64,000 nucleotides of DNA from Enterococcus xiangfangensis (lineage in GTDB: Bacteria; Bacillota; Bacilli; Lactobacillales; Enterococcaceae). The position numbers and the translations under genes are program-made. A model generated the notes under the pieces. That model was given only the letters and a program-made list of their open reading frames with translations, made no database searches and was not told the DNA's origin. The stretch's first letter is position 1; each line of letters begins with the position of its first letter. The DNA lies in the NCBI RefSeq assembly GCF_005405365.1, contig NZ_BJDX01000008.1:1-64000 (forward strand), in the 5' to 3' direction. Of this stretch, positions 36,763 through 46,088 are shown one piece after another.

Positions 36763-38005
36763 CTTATTAACTACACTAGGACAGCGAAGCAAATTGGCGG
36801 CTCAAAAATTAGGTCAGCTAACAACTGTACAAAAAAATAATTGCTTGCTACAAATGGCAACTGATTTAACAACGAATACGGCAATAATCTTAGCGGAAAA
36901 TCGCCAGGATTTGAGTCGAGCAAAAGAAAATGGAATTTCTGAGTCGATGATTGATCGGCTTTGCTTAACAGATAAACGGATCCAGGAGATGGCTGAAGGG
37001 ATTCGACAAGTCGCAGCATTGCCTGATCCAATCGGTGTAGTGGAAAAGATGTGGCGGACAGAAGATCAGCTGCTGATTGGACAACAACGCGTTCCTCTAG
37101 GTGTGATCGGGATTATTTTTGAATCGCGGCCAAACGTAACTACGGATGCGGCTAGCCTATGTTTCAAATCCGGCAATGCGGTAATTTTACGCGGCGGCAA
37201 GGAAGCCTTTTACTCTAATCAACTATTAGTAAAACTGATGCAGCAGACTTTGCGTAACAATCAGCTAGATCCGGAAATGATCCAATTTGTCAATGACACT
37301 TCTCATGCTACAGCCAATGAGCTGATGCAGTTGGATGAGTATTTAGATGTTTTGATTCCTCGCGGCGGTGCCGGTTTGATCCAACGTGTCAAAAATAATG
37401 CGACTGTCCCAGTAATTGAAACAGGTACCGGCAACAATCACATCTATGTTGATTCCGCCGCACAGTTGGAGATGGCGTTAAAAATAGTTGTCAATGGGAA
37501 AACACAGCGCCCCGCCGTCTGCAACGCTGTCGAAACTTTATTGGTTCACGAAGCAGTTGCCGCTGAATTTTTACCAATGGTTGAACAAACTTTGACACCC
37601 CAGCATGTCGCTTTACGAGGGGATGCTCTCGCTTTATCTCATTTAAAGCAAGCAAATTTGGCAACAGAAGCAGATTGGTCAACTGAATTTCTGGATTACA
37701 TTTTAGCAGTCAAGGTCGTCGCTACTATCGATGAAGCGATCGAGCACATCAATCACTACAACTCTAAACATTCGGAAGCAATCGTGACTGACAGCTACCA
37801 TAATGGACAAAAATTTCTAAAAGAAGTCGATGCAGCGGCGGTTTATATCAATGCATCCACTCGTTTTACTGACGGTTTTAAATTTGGACTTGGTGCAGAG
37901 ATTGGGATCTCTACGCAAAAATTACATGCTCGCGGACCGATGGGCTTGGAACAGTTGACTTCTAGTAAATACATCATCTACGGCGATGGTCAAATCCGAG
38001 AATAA
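36755..38005 (+). CDS. proA: Glutamate-5-semialdehyde dehydrogenase (gamma-glutamyl phosphate reductase)
   Basis: The 416-residue NADPH enzyme of the aldehyde dehydrogenase superfamily reduces glutamyl 5-phosphate. [25 protein letters not shown] block ([13 protein letters not shown]), [10 protein letters not shown] and the catalytic Cys in [15 protein letters not shown] are present. RBS AAGGGGGA lies within proB, so translation is coupled. The long hairpin at 38093-38190 is its probable terminator. Confidence 0.95.
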   Translation: MNSLLTTLGQRSKLAAQKLGQLTTVQKNNCLLQMATDLTTNTAIILAENRQDLSRAKENGISESMIDRLCLTDKRIQEMAEGIRQVAALPDPIGVVEKMWRTEDQLLIGQQRVPLGVIGIIFESRPNVTTDAASLCFKSGNAVILRGGKEAFYSNQLLVKLMQQTLRNNQLDPEMIQFVNDTSHATANELMQLDEYLDVLIPRGGAGLIQRVKNNATVPVIETGTGNNHIYVDSAAQLEMALKIVVNGKTQRPAVCNAVETLLVHEAVAAEFLPMVEQTLTPQHVALRGDALALSHLKQANLATEADWSTEFLDYILAVKVVATIDEAIEHINHYNSKHSEAIVTDSYHNGQKFLKEVDAAAVYINASTRFTDGFKFGLGAEIGISTQKLHARGPMGLEQLTSSKYIIYGDGQIRE

Positions 38006-38092
38006 CTACTGATTCTACAGCAAGTTAAACTTAAAAACCTTCAATCTGCTTGTCTAACGATTCGGCTTCACTTTATAACAGAAGTAACCAAT

Positions 38093-38190
38093 AAAAAAGC
38101 CGACACTCAAAGCAATCTACTGACCGTAAGGACTTACTTATTTCTTTGTCCTAACAAGTCAGCCGATCAGTTAGAGTGTCGGTTTTTTTA
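38093..38190. terminator. Long nested-hairpin terminator between proA and nfo
   Basis: The outer stem CCGACACTC/GAGTGTCGG (38100-38108 with 38174-38182) has flanking A and T runs. It encloses CTGAC/GTCAG (38120-38124 with 38158-38162), which encloses AGGAC/GTCCT (38129-38133 with 38148-38152). It is likely to serve both convergent genes. Confidence 0.7.
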
Positions 38191-39078
38191 TTGTGCTTGG
38201 ATTTTTGTTAATACATCTGGATCAAATTTTCCAGCTTTTAACATAGCAATTTCAAATCCATAAGGAGCTTGTTGATTCTTTTTGTCTGCTCCTACGTATG
38301 GTGTCTCTAAAATTTTAGGCAGCTGTTGCAACTTTTCATGATGTACGATAGCGTTCAGCGCATCAAATCCGATCGTACCAAAACCAATATTGGCATGACG
38401 ATCCTTGTGAGAACCGATAGGATTTTTTGAATCATTTATGTGGAGTACTTTCAAACGATCCAAGCCAATCACGCGGTCAAATTCTGCCAGTACACCGTCA
38501 AAATCTTCTTTGACATTGTAACCTGCGTCATTAGTATGGCACGTATCAAAGGTTACTGAGAGTTTTTCGTTTAAAGTTACTCCGTCGATAATATACGCCA
38601 ATTCTTCGAATGTTCTGCCCAATTCTGTTCCTTTTCCTGCCATCGTTTCTAAAGCAATTTGCGCACGCTGATCTTTGGTCAATACTTCGTTCAAGCCTTT
38701 GATGATCTGATCTAGGCCTGCTTTTTCGCCAGCACCCACATGGGCACCGGGATGCAAAGTGATCTGCATTGCGCCTAACGCTTCTGCTCGCATGATCTCA
38801 TCACGCAAAAATTGGACGGCAAAAGGAAACATTTCTGGCTTCTTCGTATTGCCTAAATTGATGATATATGGTGCGTGCATCACGATATTGGATAAATTAT
38901 GTTCTTTCATAAATTCTTCACCAGCTGGAATGTTCATCTCTTCCACTGGTTTGCGGCGGGTATTTTGCGGGGCGCCGCTATAGATCATAAAGGTCGATGC
39001 TTCATAGCTGGCAGCTTCTTGCGCTGCACCTAACAACATGCCTTTTCCCTTCATACTTACATGAGAACCGATTAACAT
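38188..39078 (-). CDS. nfo: Endonuclease IV (AP endonuclease)
   Basis: The 296-residue TIM-barrel, three-metal AP endonuclease acts in base excision repair. Visible signatures: GSHVSMKG at the N-terminus, [44 protein letters not shown] and [20 protein letters not shown]. Family length. It is followed upstream by an AEC permease gene on the same strand. Confidence 0.96.
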   Translation of the reverse strand: MLIGSHVSMKGKGMLLGAAQEAASYEASTFMIYSGAPQNTRRKPVEEMNIPAGEEFMKEHNLSNIVMHAPYIINLGNTKKPEMFPFAVQFLRDEIMRAEALGAMQITLHPGAHVGAGEKAGLDQIIKGLNEVLTKDQRAQIALETMAGKGTELGRTFEELAYIIDGVTLNEKLSVTFDTCHTNDAGYNVKEDFDGVLAEFDRVIGLDRLKVLHINDSKNPIGSHKDRHANIGFGTIGFDALNAIVHHEKLQQLPKILETPYVGADKKNQQAPYGFEIAMLKAGKFDPDVLTKIQAQ

Positions 39079-39095
39079 AAAAACCTCCAGTTTTT

Positions 39096-40001
39096 TTATA
39101 GAAATAATAATAAACTCGTCATCAGCGGTAGACTGATCAAAAAACTCAGGGATGAGGTAAAACCCACCACCTCCGCTCGCATTCCAGCCGCGACACTATT
39201 GATAACACCAAATGTCGGGATTGGCCCGACAGAGACCAGACACAAAACGATTTTGATCATTTCAGGGACTGGCAGCAACAGCACTAAGCATACGGCTAAC
39301 AGCCCTGCCCCATATTTGATTACTAAGACCCGCGCCACCAATGCCAGATCTTTTCTCGGCAGGCGCAGTTCTAAAAATAATCCGATCATAAACATCGATA
39401 AAAAAGTATTCGCGTTAGCGATTGGTTGCACCATTTGAAAGAAGTCTTGCGGCAAATCAATCTTCGCAACACGCAAAAACATCATAATCAAGTAACAAAG
39501 AAACGGCACAGATCGACCTAAACGTCCAAGTACTTTTTTAAAACTAGGACGCTCCTCCGTCCCACCACTGATGCCTTCGATCACCACATTGGATCCGCCG
39601 GCCAGCATGACACTGTTTCCGATATCAAAAAAAGATAAAATTGGAATGGCCAGCGGCATGAAACTTTGCACAAAAGGAATTGCAAAATTTCCAATATTGT
39701 AACCCGAAACGCTGTACATTAAAAATTCGCGTTCGATGTGTTCTTGTTTTTTTGATAAAAAATGACCGACGATAATCATCGCCAAATTCAAACATAGTCC
39801 TGCTAAAATCAAGAGCAACAACTGATTTTTGATCACTAATGCTTGCAGATTTACGATGATTGCTGCCGGTAATGTGACATTGACAACTATTTTTGAGATC
39901 AGCGAACCGTCTGCTTTGGTTAACAAGTTGAGCCTCTTAGTCAAATAGCCTATCAAGATAATAACAAATAATCCGAATGAATTTAATAAAACTGCTCGCA
40001 T
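39096..40001 (-). CDS. AEC-family transporter, second copy
   Basis: The 301-residue membrane protein has two sets of about five hydrophobic helices around a hydrophilic loop ([19 protein letters not shown]). The N-terminus resembles AEC permeases ([20 protein letters not shown]). I chose ATG 40001 because GGAGAGG lies just upstream; the extended frame would read through the tyrS terminator region. Substrate unknown. It lies 17 bp before nfo and may be co-transcribed. Confidence 0.78.
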   Translation of the reverse strand: MRAVLLNSFGLFVIILIGYLTKRLNLLTKADGSLISKIVVNVTLPAAIIVNLQALVIKNQLLLLILAGLCLNLAMIIVGHFLSKKQEHIEREFLMYSVSGYNIGNFAIPFVQSFMPLAIPILSFFDIGNSVMLAGGSNVVIEGISGGTEERPSFKKVLGRLGRSVPFLCYLIMMFLRVAKIDLPQDFFQMVQPIANANTFLSMFMIGLFLELRLPRKDLALVARVLVIKYGAGLLAVCLVLLLPVPEMIKIVLCLVSVGPIPTFGVINSVAAGMRAEVVGFTSSLSFLISLPLMTSLLLFL

Positions 40002-40044
40002 CCTCGCACCTCTCCAACCTGAAAAACGCTTACCCAGCAATATA

Positions 40045-40081
40045 AAGAAAGGGGATTGTTCCAAAATATTGGTACAATCCC
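40045..40081 (-). terminator. Terminator of tyrS
   Basis: GGGATTGTTCCAA / TTGGTACAATCCC (40052-40081) with one mismatch; a C/T-rich tail follows on the minus strand. Confidence 0.7.
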
Positions 40082-40094
40082 TTTACAGTCCTAA

Positions 40095-41357
40095 CTAAAA
40101 TTGTAAAACAAAATATTTTTTCTTACCGCGGCGAATAACGATGTATTTATCTGCTAATTTATCTTGATCACTTAATGTATACGCTACTTCTTGCACACGA
40201 TCGCCATTGATGTAGATGGCACCGTTAGTGATATCTTCACGAGCTTGCCGTTTTGAATTTTCGATTCCAGCTGTCAGCAAGATTTCGACTAAATTCAGAT
40301 CATCGTCTGCTTGTACATGGTAGTTTGGTACATTTTTAAATCCTTGTTTGATTTCTTCATCATTCAAGTTTTTTACGTTACCGCTGAATAGTGCTTCAGA
40401 AATATGCACTGCTTGTTCATAAGCTTCTGCGCCATGAACTAACACTGTGACTTCTTTTGCCAAAGCTTTTTGTGCCGCGCGCTGTTCAGGTGCTGCTGTA
40501 AAATCGGCTTCAATTGCAGCAATTTCTTCTAAACTCAAGAACGTGAAGTATTTCAAGAATTTGATTGCATCACGATCATCTGTATTGATCCAGAATTGAT
40601 AAAATTCATACGGTGATGTTTTCTCTGGGTCTAACCAGACTGCATTGCCTTCAGTTTTCCCAAATTTTGTTCCATCTGCTTTAGTGATTAGCGGCATCGT
40701 CAAGCCAAAAGCCTGTTTCCCCTCTTCACGCCGGATCAATTCGATCCCTGATGTGATATTTCCCCATTGATCGCTTCCGCCTAATTGCAGCAAGCAACCA
40801 TAGCGTTTATTCAATTCGTAAAAATCATAGGCTTGTAATAACTGGTACGCAAATTCCGTGTACGAAATCCCTGACTCGATTCGACGTTTCACACTTTCTT
40901 TGCTCATCATGTAATTGATCGTAAAGTTTTTACCCACATCGCGTAAAAAGTCGATCATTTTTAATTCGCCCAACCATTCATAGTTGTTGGCAACGATTGC
41001 TGGATTTTCTTTATTTTCAAAATCGATGATCCCAGAAAGCTGATTTTTGATACTTTGCGACCAGCTTTGAACAGTATCCAATGTATTTAATTGACGTTCT
41101 GCATCCTTAAATGAAGGGTCTCCGATCATCCCGGTTCCGCCGCCAACTAAAGCAATCGGCACGTGTCCGTTTTGTTGGAAACGACGCAACGTCAAAATCG
41201 GTAATAAATGACCAATGTGCAGACTGTCTGCCGTTGGGTCAAAGCCGATATATAGTTTAACAGACTCTTCATTTAATTGTTTTTCTAGGGCTGCTTCATC
41301 GGTTGCTTGAAAAATTAAGCCACGGGCTTTTAATTCTTGGAAAAAGTCTGAATGCAT
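40095..41357 (-). CDS. tyrS: Tyrosyl-tRNA synthetase
   Basis: The 420-residue class I synthetase of the TyrRS type has [20 protein letters not shown] (HIGH motif), [14 protein letters not shown] and [13 protein letters not shown] (KMSKS-like). A C-terminal S4 RNA-binding domain occupies about 350-420. RBS AGGAGG. The 330-bp upstream region has no T-box consensus, unlike many Firmicute tyrS genes. Confidence 0.96.
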   Translation of the reverse strand: MHSDFFQELKARGLIFQATDEAALEKQLNEESVKLYIGFDPTADSLHIGHLLPILTLRRFQQNGHVPIALVGGGTGMIGDPSFKDAERQLNTLDTVQSWSQSIKNQLSGIIDFENKENPAIVANNYEWLGELKMIDFLRDVGKNFTINYMMSKESVKRRIESGISYTEFAYQLLQAYDFYELNKRYGCLLQLGGSDQWGNITSGIELIRREEGKQAFGLTMPLITKADGTKFGKTEGNAVWLDPEKTSPYEFYQFWINTDDRDAIKFLKYFTFLSLEEIAAIEADFTAAPEQRAAQKALAKEVTVLVHGAEAYEQAVHISEALFSGNVKNLNDEEIKQGFKNVPNYHVQADDDLNLVEILLTAGIENSKRQAREDITNGAIYINGDRVQEVAYTLSDQDKLADKYIVIRRGKKKYFVLQF

Positions 41358-41686
41358 TTTTTATCCTCCTAATTATTTTTGATACCTCATTTTAGAAAAA
41401 TGAACTATCGATTCATTACGCATCTCATTTCTTAATGATTGCTGCTTATACTTTCCCATATTAACCGAAAAAACGAGGAAATAAAAGGTATTCGCCGGAT
41501 TTATTCCAAGTTCTGTGCGAATAAAATCTGTTTTAAGAGGATGGAAGTCTGCTGATTAAATCTGATTCATTTTGTTTCCTTAACAATTAGTTGAAGTTTT
41601 GATTACAAACATTGGATCTGCTTGTTAATAGAAGTAAAACTTTGCTATAATTCAACAGATAATTAAAATGAATAGAATTTAACGAG
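41358..41686. other. Divergent intergenic region between tyrS and the PBP gene
   Basis: The region holds the PBP promoter (41622-41651) and a 7-bp inverted repeat TATTCGC/GCGAATA (41489-41495 with 41517-41523) of unknown role. No T-box motif, tRNA or convincing small ORF was seen. Confidence 0.5.
41622..41651 (+). promoter_or_regulatory. Promoter of the class A PBP gene
   Basis: TTGTTA (41622-41627), 18 bp, TGC then TATAAT (41646-41651), an extended -10. Confidence 0.65.
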
Positions 41687-41695
41687 GTGGACTTT

Positions 41696-44071
41696 TTGGC
41701 TCACAAGAAAAAAATAAGTAAACAACCGAAAAAGAGTAGCAAGAAGAAAGCAAAATCTACTCTTGGCGGTTTTTTTGCACTCAATGTTTCGTTGCGGGTG
41801 ATCAAGTCGCTGTTACTCGGCTTCATCGTGGTCCTTTTTTTAGGCGGCCTGCTCGTCGTTGGGATCGGTGCTGGGTATTTTGCTCATCTTGTCGAAGGAA
41901 CGCCAACACCGACAAAAACAGAAATAAAACAAGAAGTTGGCGATATCGCAGAGCCATCAAAATTGCTTTATGCGGATGACCAAGAGCTGGCAACAATTCA
42001 ATCGGATCCAATTCGTGAGAAAGTTGATTCTGATGAGATCTCCACATGGGTAAAAAAAGCTCTGGTCGCTACTGAAGATGAGAATTTTTACGAACATCGC
42101 GGTGTTGTTCCTAAAGCTGTCGTACGTGCCTTACTCGGAGAACTCGTCGGCTTTGGCGCTGGATCAGGCGGTTCAACATTGACCCAACAGGTCGTCAAAC
42201 AGCAAGTCTTGACCAATGAAACTTCCTTTAAACGAAAAGCCAATGAGATCGTCTTAGCTTTTGATTTGGAAAAATATCTAAGCAAAGATGAGATCTTGAC
42301 TGCCTATCTGAACGTCTCACCTTTTGGCCGCAATAACAAAGGACAAAATATCGCCGGCGTTGAAGAAGCCGCGATCGGTATCTTCGGTGTCCATGCAAAA
42401 GACTTGAGCTTGCCGCAATCGGCTTTCATTGCTGGCTTGCCGCAAAGTCCGATTGTCTACAGTCCTTATACCAATACGGGGGACTTAAAACAAGATTATT
42501 CGATTGGAATGGCTCGTAAAGATGACGTACTTTTCAACATGTACCGCCAACAAATGATTTCTAAAAAGGAATACGATGAGGCGAAAAAATATGATCTTTC
42601 AAAAGATTTCCAAGCGCGTGAAGATATTGAAGTCCAACAACACGGCTTCTTATACTATACGGTCTACAACGAAGCAATCAGCATCGTAGCAAAACAGCAA
42701 GCTGAAGAAGACGGTGTCAGCGACAGCGAGTATAACAAAGACGATGTGCGCAGTCGCTATGTCGAACAAGCTAAAGTCAAAATGCAAAATCAAGGACTTG
42801 TCGTGAAATCGACAATCGATAAAAACATCTATGATGCGATGCAGCTTGGGGTCGCTGAATACGGACAATATTTAGATGATGGTTCCGGCGCAACAATTGA
42901 ACCTGGAACAGTCATGATGGATAATCAAACAGGTCGAATCTATGGTTTCATCGGTAGCCGCGATTACAATACAAATCAAAACAATCATGCGTTTGATACG
43001 GTCCGGCAAGCCGGTTCATCGATTAAACCGGTCTTAGTATACGGTCCGGCAATTGATCAAGGATTGTTGGGCAGTGCCACACGGATCGCTGATTTCCCAA
43101 TGAAGTATCAACGGGGCGAACACGCGGGCAAAGAGTTGGAAAATGCGGAAAATAAAGGTTCAAAAACTTTCCAAACAGCACGGGAAGCTTTAGTTGAATC
43201 AACGAACATCACCGCCTATCACGTTTACCAAGACATGTTGGCAAAGAAAGGTTCTGAACAATTTGCTTACGATAATTATTTGAAGAAGATGAATTATCCG
43301 ACTTCAAATACTTGGGGCGTTGAATCAGCACCTTTAGGTACGACTGGTATTTCTACGTTAACAGAGATCAATGGATTTCAAACTTTGGCTAACGGCGGTG
43401 TTTATCAGCAAGGTTACATGATCGAATCGATCACTGACAGCACAGGAAAAGAAATCTACAAACATAAAAACGCTCCTGTACAAGTTTTCTCAAAAGCTAC
43501 AGCTTCTATTATGAATGATATGATGCGCAGCGTGATTAACGAACAACATACTACTCCATTCAAATCCATTTTAAGCGGTGTGAATTATTCTTTAAGTACT
43601 GCTGATTGGGTCGGTAAAACGGGTACGACTGATAACTATGCCGATAACTGGTTGATCGTCTCCACACCTTCCATTACATTGGGAACTTGGACTGGACGAG
43701 ATGACAATAAACCAATGAATGATGGTGCGGGAAATCGAACAGCGACTTACATGGCTTATCTTGCTGGTCGAATTTATCAAGTCAATCCATCTGTTTTCGC
43801 TGAAAATGAAGAATTTGAGTTATCAGATGACGTGAAACAGATCAAAGTTTCAGATTTCACTGGTTTGAAATCTGGCAAAGTCTCTCATAATGGAACAAAT
43901 TATCAAGTTCCGAGTGGCGAAACGACTTCTCTTTGGGCAAAAGACGGTCCAGCAGAAAATACCTATGAATTTGGTATTGGCGGAGACGAGGATGATTACA
44001 AGACTTATTGGAATACCCGAAATAAAGTCAGCGCCAAAAACAAAAATACTGAAACAGATGAGGATGACTAA
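41696..44071 (+). CDS. Class A penicillin-binding protein, PBP2A type
   Basis: This bifunctional peptidoglycan glycosyltransferase/transpeptidase has a Lys-rich cytoplasmic start and a membrane anchor (about residues 32-60). The GT51 domain has EDENFYEHRG and GGSTLTQQVVKQ. The transpeptidase motifs are SSIK (serine nucleophile), STN and KTGT. The protein has 792 residues and ends in an acidic tail. The start TTG at 41696 lies 5 nt after AGGTGG (41685-41690); the GTG at 41687 is inside that RBS. From memory it resembles enterococcal PBP2A (PbpZ) more than PonA. A terminator follows. Confidence 0.9.
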   Translation: MAHKKKISKQPKKSSKKKAKSTLGGFFALNVSLRVIKSLLLGFIVVLFLGGLLVVGIGAGYFAHLVEGTPTPTKTEIKQEVGDIAEPSKLLYADDQELATIQSDPIREKVDSDEISTWVKKALVATEDENFYEHRGVVPKAVVRALLGELVGFGAGSGGSTLTQQVVKQQVLTNETSFKRKANEIVLAFDLEKYLSKDEILTAYLNVSPFGRNNKGQNIAGVEEAAIGIFGVHAKDLSLPQSAFIAGLPQSPIVYSPYTNTGDLKQDYSIGMARKDDVLFNMYRQQMISKKEYDEAKKYDLSKDFQAREDIEVQQHGFLYYTVYNEAISIVAKQQAEEDGVSDSEYNKDDVRSRYVEQAKVKMQNQGLVVKSTIDKNIYDAMQLGVAEYGQYLDDGSGATIEPGTVMMDNQTGRIYGFIGSRDYNTNQNNHAFDTVRQAGSSIKPVLVYGPAIDQGLLGSATRIADFPMKYQRGEHAGKELENAENKGSKTFQTAREALVESTNITAYHVYQDMLAKKGSEQFAYDNYLKKMNYPTSNTWGVESAPLGTTGISTLTEINGFQTLANGGVYQQGYMIESITDSTGKEIYKHKNAPVQVFSKATASIMNDMMRSVINEQHTTPFKSILSGVNYSLSTADWVGKTGTTDNYADNWLIVSTPSITLGTWTGRDDNKPMNDGAGNRTATYMAYLAGRIYQVNPSVFAENEEFELSDDVKQIKVSDFTGLKSGKVSHNGTNYQVPSGETTSLWAKDGPAENTYEFGIGGDEDDYKTYWNTRNKVSAKNKNTETDEDD

Positions 44072-44110
44072 TCCAACAAGCGGCTGTTTTTCGAACACCG
44101 TTTATTTTAG

Positions 44111-44146
44111 AAAAAGGGATATGACAAAAGTCGTATCCTTTTTTCT
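44111..44146 (+). terminator. Terminator of the PBP gene
   Basis: AAAAAGGGATATGAC (44111-44125) pairs with GTCGTATCCTTTTT, ending in Ts. Confidence 0.85.
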
Positions 44147-44212
44147 ATGCTGCAGTTTACTTTCGTTACAATCACTATTTGCGACAACGAGATATCGTTT
44201 TTCTTAATTTTC

Positions 44213-44241
44213 TTGTGACTGCCCTTACTTTTTGGTATTCT
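44213..44241 (+). promoter_or_regulatory. Promoter of the Tad2-like / SDR pair
   Basis: TTGTGA (44213-44218), 17 bp, TATTCT (44236-44241). The predicted leader is about 120 nt. Confidence 0.5.
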
Positions 44242-44367
44242 ACCAACAGAAAATCATTTTTAACCAATGCTCGCACATTTTTTCAATATCCTAAAATAAA
44301 AATCCTTTGATAAATCATTGAAACATGCGACTCGAACTAAACTAAAGCTACTAAGGAGAAAAAACTA

Positions 44368-44589
44368 ATGACATTTGAAGCAATTTTACCTGAATTAAAA
44401 AAAGGCGCAAAAATTATCCGTGAAGGCTGGGGCGGCTTTGAGTTATATGTCACACTTGTTGAAAACCAGCAATTTGACGGCTCACCTGTCACACCTTATT
44501 TCTTGATCAAAACAGCAGATGAAGGTTTCTCCAGTTTTGCACCGACTGTTTGTGATATTTTGGCGGATGATTGGAAAATCGTCAAATGA
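44368..44589 (+). CDS. DUF2829 / Thoeris anti-defence Tad2-like protein
   Basis: The 73-residue protein matches the DUF2829 pattern: an N-terminal FEAILPELKKGAKIIREGW and a C-terminal FAPTVCDILADDWKIV. In the family these frame a small alpha/beta domain. The best-studied member is the phage protein Tad2, which sequesters the cyclic ADP-ribose signal made by Thoeris ThsB. Here it is chromosomal, outside any visible prophage, with RBS AAGGAG. Its stop codon overlaps the start of the dehydrogenase that follows (ATGA). Ligand binding is not implied by sequence alone; the usual Trp-x-Pro before the ADDW end is Phe-Ala-Pro here. Confidence 0.75.
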   Translation: MTFEAILPELKKGAKIIREGWGGFELYVTLVENQQFDGSPVTPYFLIKTADEGFSSFAPTVCDILADDWKIVK

Positions 44590-45338
44590 TGACCTTTGAT
44601 TTCACGAATAAAACAGTTTTTGTCACTGGCGCGGCATCGGGAATCGGTGCGGCCCAGACGCAAGCAATGCTTGATGCCGGCGCACAAGTCTTTGCCTTTG
44701 ATCAACAAGAATCGTCGCTGCAAAAATTTCAGCAGACATTTCCTGAACGCTTTGGTTTTTATCTTGGTGATGTCCGTGAAAAAACTGATCTACAAACAGC
44801 GATCCAACAATGTCATGCCTTGTTCGGTACAGTCGATATTTTACTGAATACTGCTGGCGTGCTAGATGATTATTTACCATTGGCTGAGACAGAGGACGCT
44901 TTATGGACGCGTATTTTAGATACAAATGTAAAAAGTATGTTCACACTGACCAAATTACTTTTGCAGGAATTATTGAAAAATCAAGGAACGGTCATCAACA
45001 TGGCTTCAATTGCTGGCCTTGTCGCAGGCGGCGGCGGGATCGCTTATACTGCTAGCAAACATGCCATCGTTGGTTTCACTAAGCAATTGGCATTAGATTA
45101 CGCTGCCAAAGGGCTTCATGTCAATGCCCTGGCACCAGGTGCGATCAATACGCCTATGAATCAAGCTGACTTTGCCGGTGATGGTCAGATGGCACAATGG
45201 GTCGCTGATGAAACTCCAGTTAAACGTTGGGCGGCTCCAGAAGAAGTTGCTTATGCTACATTATTTTTAGCAAGTGATGAAGCACGTTATATGCAAGGAA
45301 CTATTTTGCCAATCGATGGCGGTTGGCTTTTAAAATAG
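44586..45338 (+). CDS. Short-chain dehydrogenase/reductase (FabG-like)
   Basis: The 250-residue SDR has the cofactor loop TGAASGIGAAQT, NTAG, the catalytic Ser in MASIAGLVAGG, Tyr-x3-Lys in YTASKHA, and a C-terminal GGWLLK. Resemblance to 3-oxoacyl-ACP reductase is general, but it is not in a fab cluster, so the substrate is unknown. The start at 44586 overlaps the preceding stop as ATGA; an adjacent in-frame ATG at 44589 is possible. It is translated from the same mRNA as the DUF2829 gene. Confidence 0.85.
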   Translation: MMTFDFTNKTVFVTGAASGIGAAQTQAMLDAGAQVFAFDQQESSLQKFQQTFPERFGFYLGDVREKTDLQTAIQQCHALFGTVDILLNTAGVLDDYLPLAETEDALWTRILDTNVKSMFTLTKLLLQELLKNQGTVINMASIAGLVAGGGGIAYTASKHAIVGFTKQLALDYAAKGLHVNALAPGAINTPMNQADFAGDGQMAQWVADETPVKRWAAPEEVAYATLFLASDEARYMQGTILPIDGGWLLK

Positions 45339-45374
45339 CTTGCAATTTTTTTGAAATCCTCTAAGATGAGTAAT

Positions 45375-45450
45375 AGCGAGAAATTCGCACTGCGACACTT
45401 CGATCCTTTGGCCGCAGTTATCAACGAGACGTTGTCTTGTAAAGGAGAAT
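45375..45450 (+). promoter_or_regulatory. preQ1-II-type riboswitch of queT
   Basis: A hairpin with stem CTGCG/CGCAG (45390-45394 with 45413-45417) has loop bases TCCTTT (45404-45409). These are exactly complementary to the Shine-Dalgarno AAAGGA (45441-45446). Between them is a small hairpin CAACG/CGTTG (45422-45434), and a 5' hairpin GCGA/TCGC (45376-45388) precedes. This H-type pseudoknot with an embedded hairpin and sequestered RBS is the preQ1 class II architecture, ahead of a queuosine-precursor transporter gene. Confidence 0.75.
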
Positions 45451-45457
45451 GATAAAA

Positions 45458-45961
45458 ATGCATCTTGAAAAAAGTTCAGCTCGCTGGACAACCACTGACA
45501 CGGCTAAAATGGCCGTTGTGACAGGCCTTTATGTCGCTGTCACGATTGTTTTATCCGTGATAAGTTTCGGGGCGATCCAATTCCGATTAGCCGAAATGTT
45601 CAATTACTTACCGCTTTTCAACAAACGATACACTATTGCAGTGACTTTAGGGGTAGCGATCGCCAATCTGGCCTCTCCGCTAGGAATTGTCGATGTTTTA
45701 TTAGGCAGTGTCTCTACTTTGATCGTTTTATTGATTTGTCGAGCGGTCACTAAAAATATTGTGAGTCTTAAAAAGAAAATGATCATCACCGCTTTAATTT
45801 TTGCCTTCTCAATGTTTACAGTCGCAGGACAGTTAAGCTTTTTCTATCAAGCACCGTTTTTCTTTAACTGGCTGATTATCGGCTTAGGCGAATTGCTTTC
45901 TATGGGATTAGGCGGCTGCTTGATTTATTTAGTTAATAAACGAATCGATCTGACAAAATAG
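45458..45961 (+). CDS. queT: QueT-family queuosine precursor transporter (ECF S component)
   Basis: The 167-residue membrane protein has about five to six hydrophobic segments, with FGAIQFRLAEMFNYLPLF and NLASPLGIVDVLLGS characteristic of QueT. It is the substrate-binding S component that works with a shared ECF energy module for uptake of preQ1/preQ0. Start ATG 45458 gives a 10-nt spacing from AAAGGAG; the ATG at 45449 is too close. Control by the preceding riboswitch fits this role. Confidence 0.88.
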   Translation: MHLEKSSARWTTTDTAKMAVVTGLYVAVTIVLSVISFGAIQFRLAEMFNYLPLFNKRYTIAVTLGVAIANLASPLGIVDVLLGSVSTLIVLLICRAVTKNIVSLKKKMIITALIFAFSMFTVAGQLSFFYQAPFFFNWLIIGLGELLSMGLGGCLIYLVNKRIDLTK

Positions 45962-45970
45962 TCATTATAA

Positions 45971-46016
45971 AAAAAGAGTTCCGAAGAAATAAAATTATTT
46001 CTTCGGAACTCTTTTT
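45971..46016. terminator. Bidirectional terminator between queT and treA
   Basis: A perfect 22-bp inverted repeat (45971-45992 with 45995-46016) bounded by A5 and T5. Confidence 0.93.
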
Positions 46017-46088
46017 GGTATTTATTTTACAACTGCATAAATGAAACAGATTGGAAAGTAGTTTCGCCTATTTTCCGTAGTAACAACT

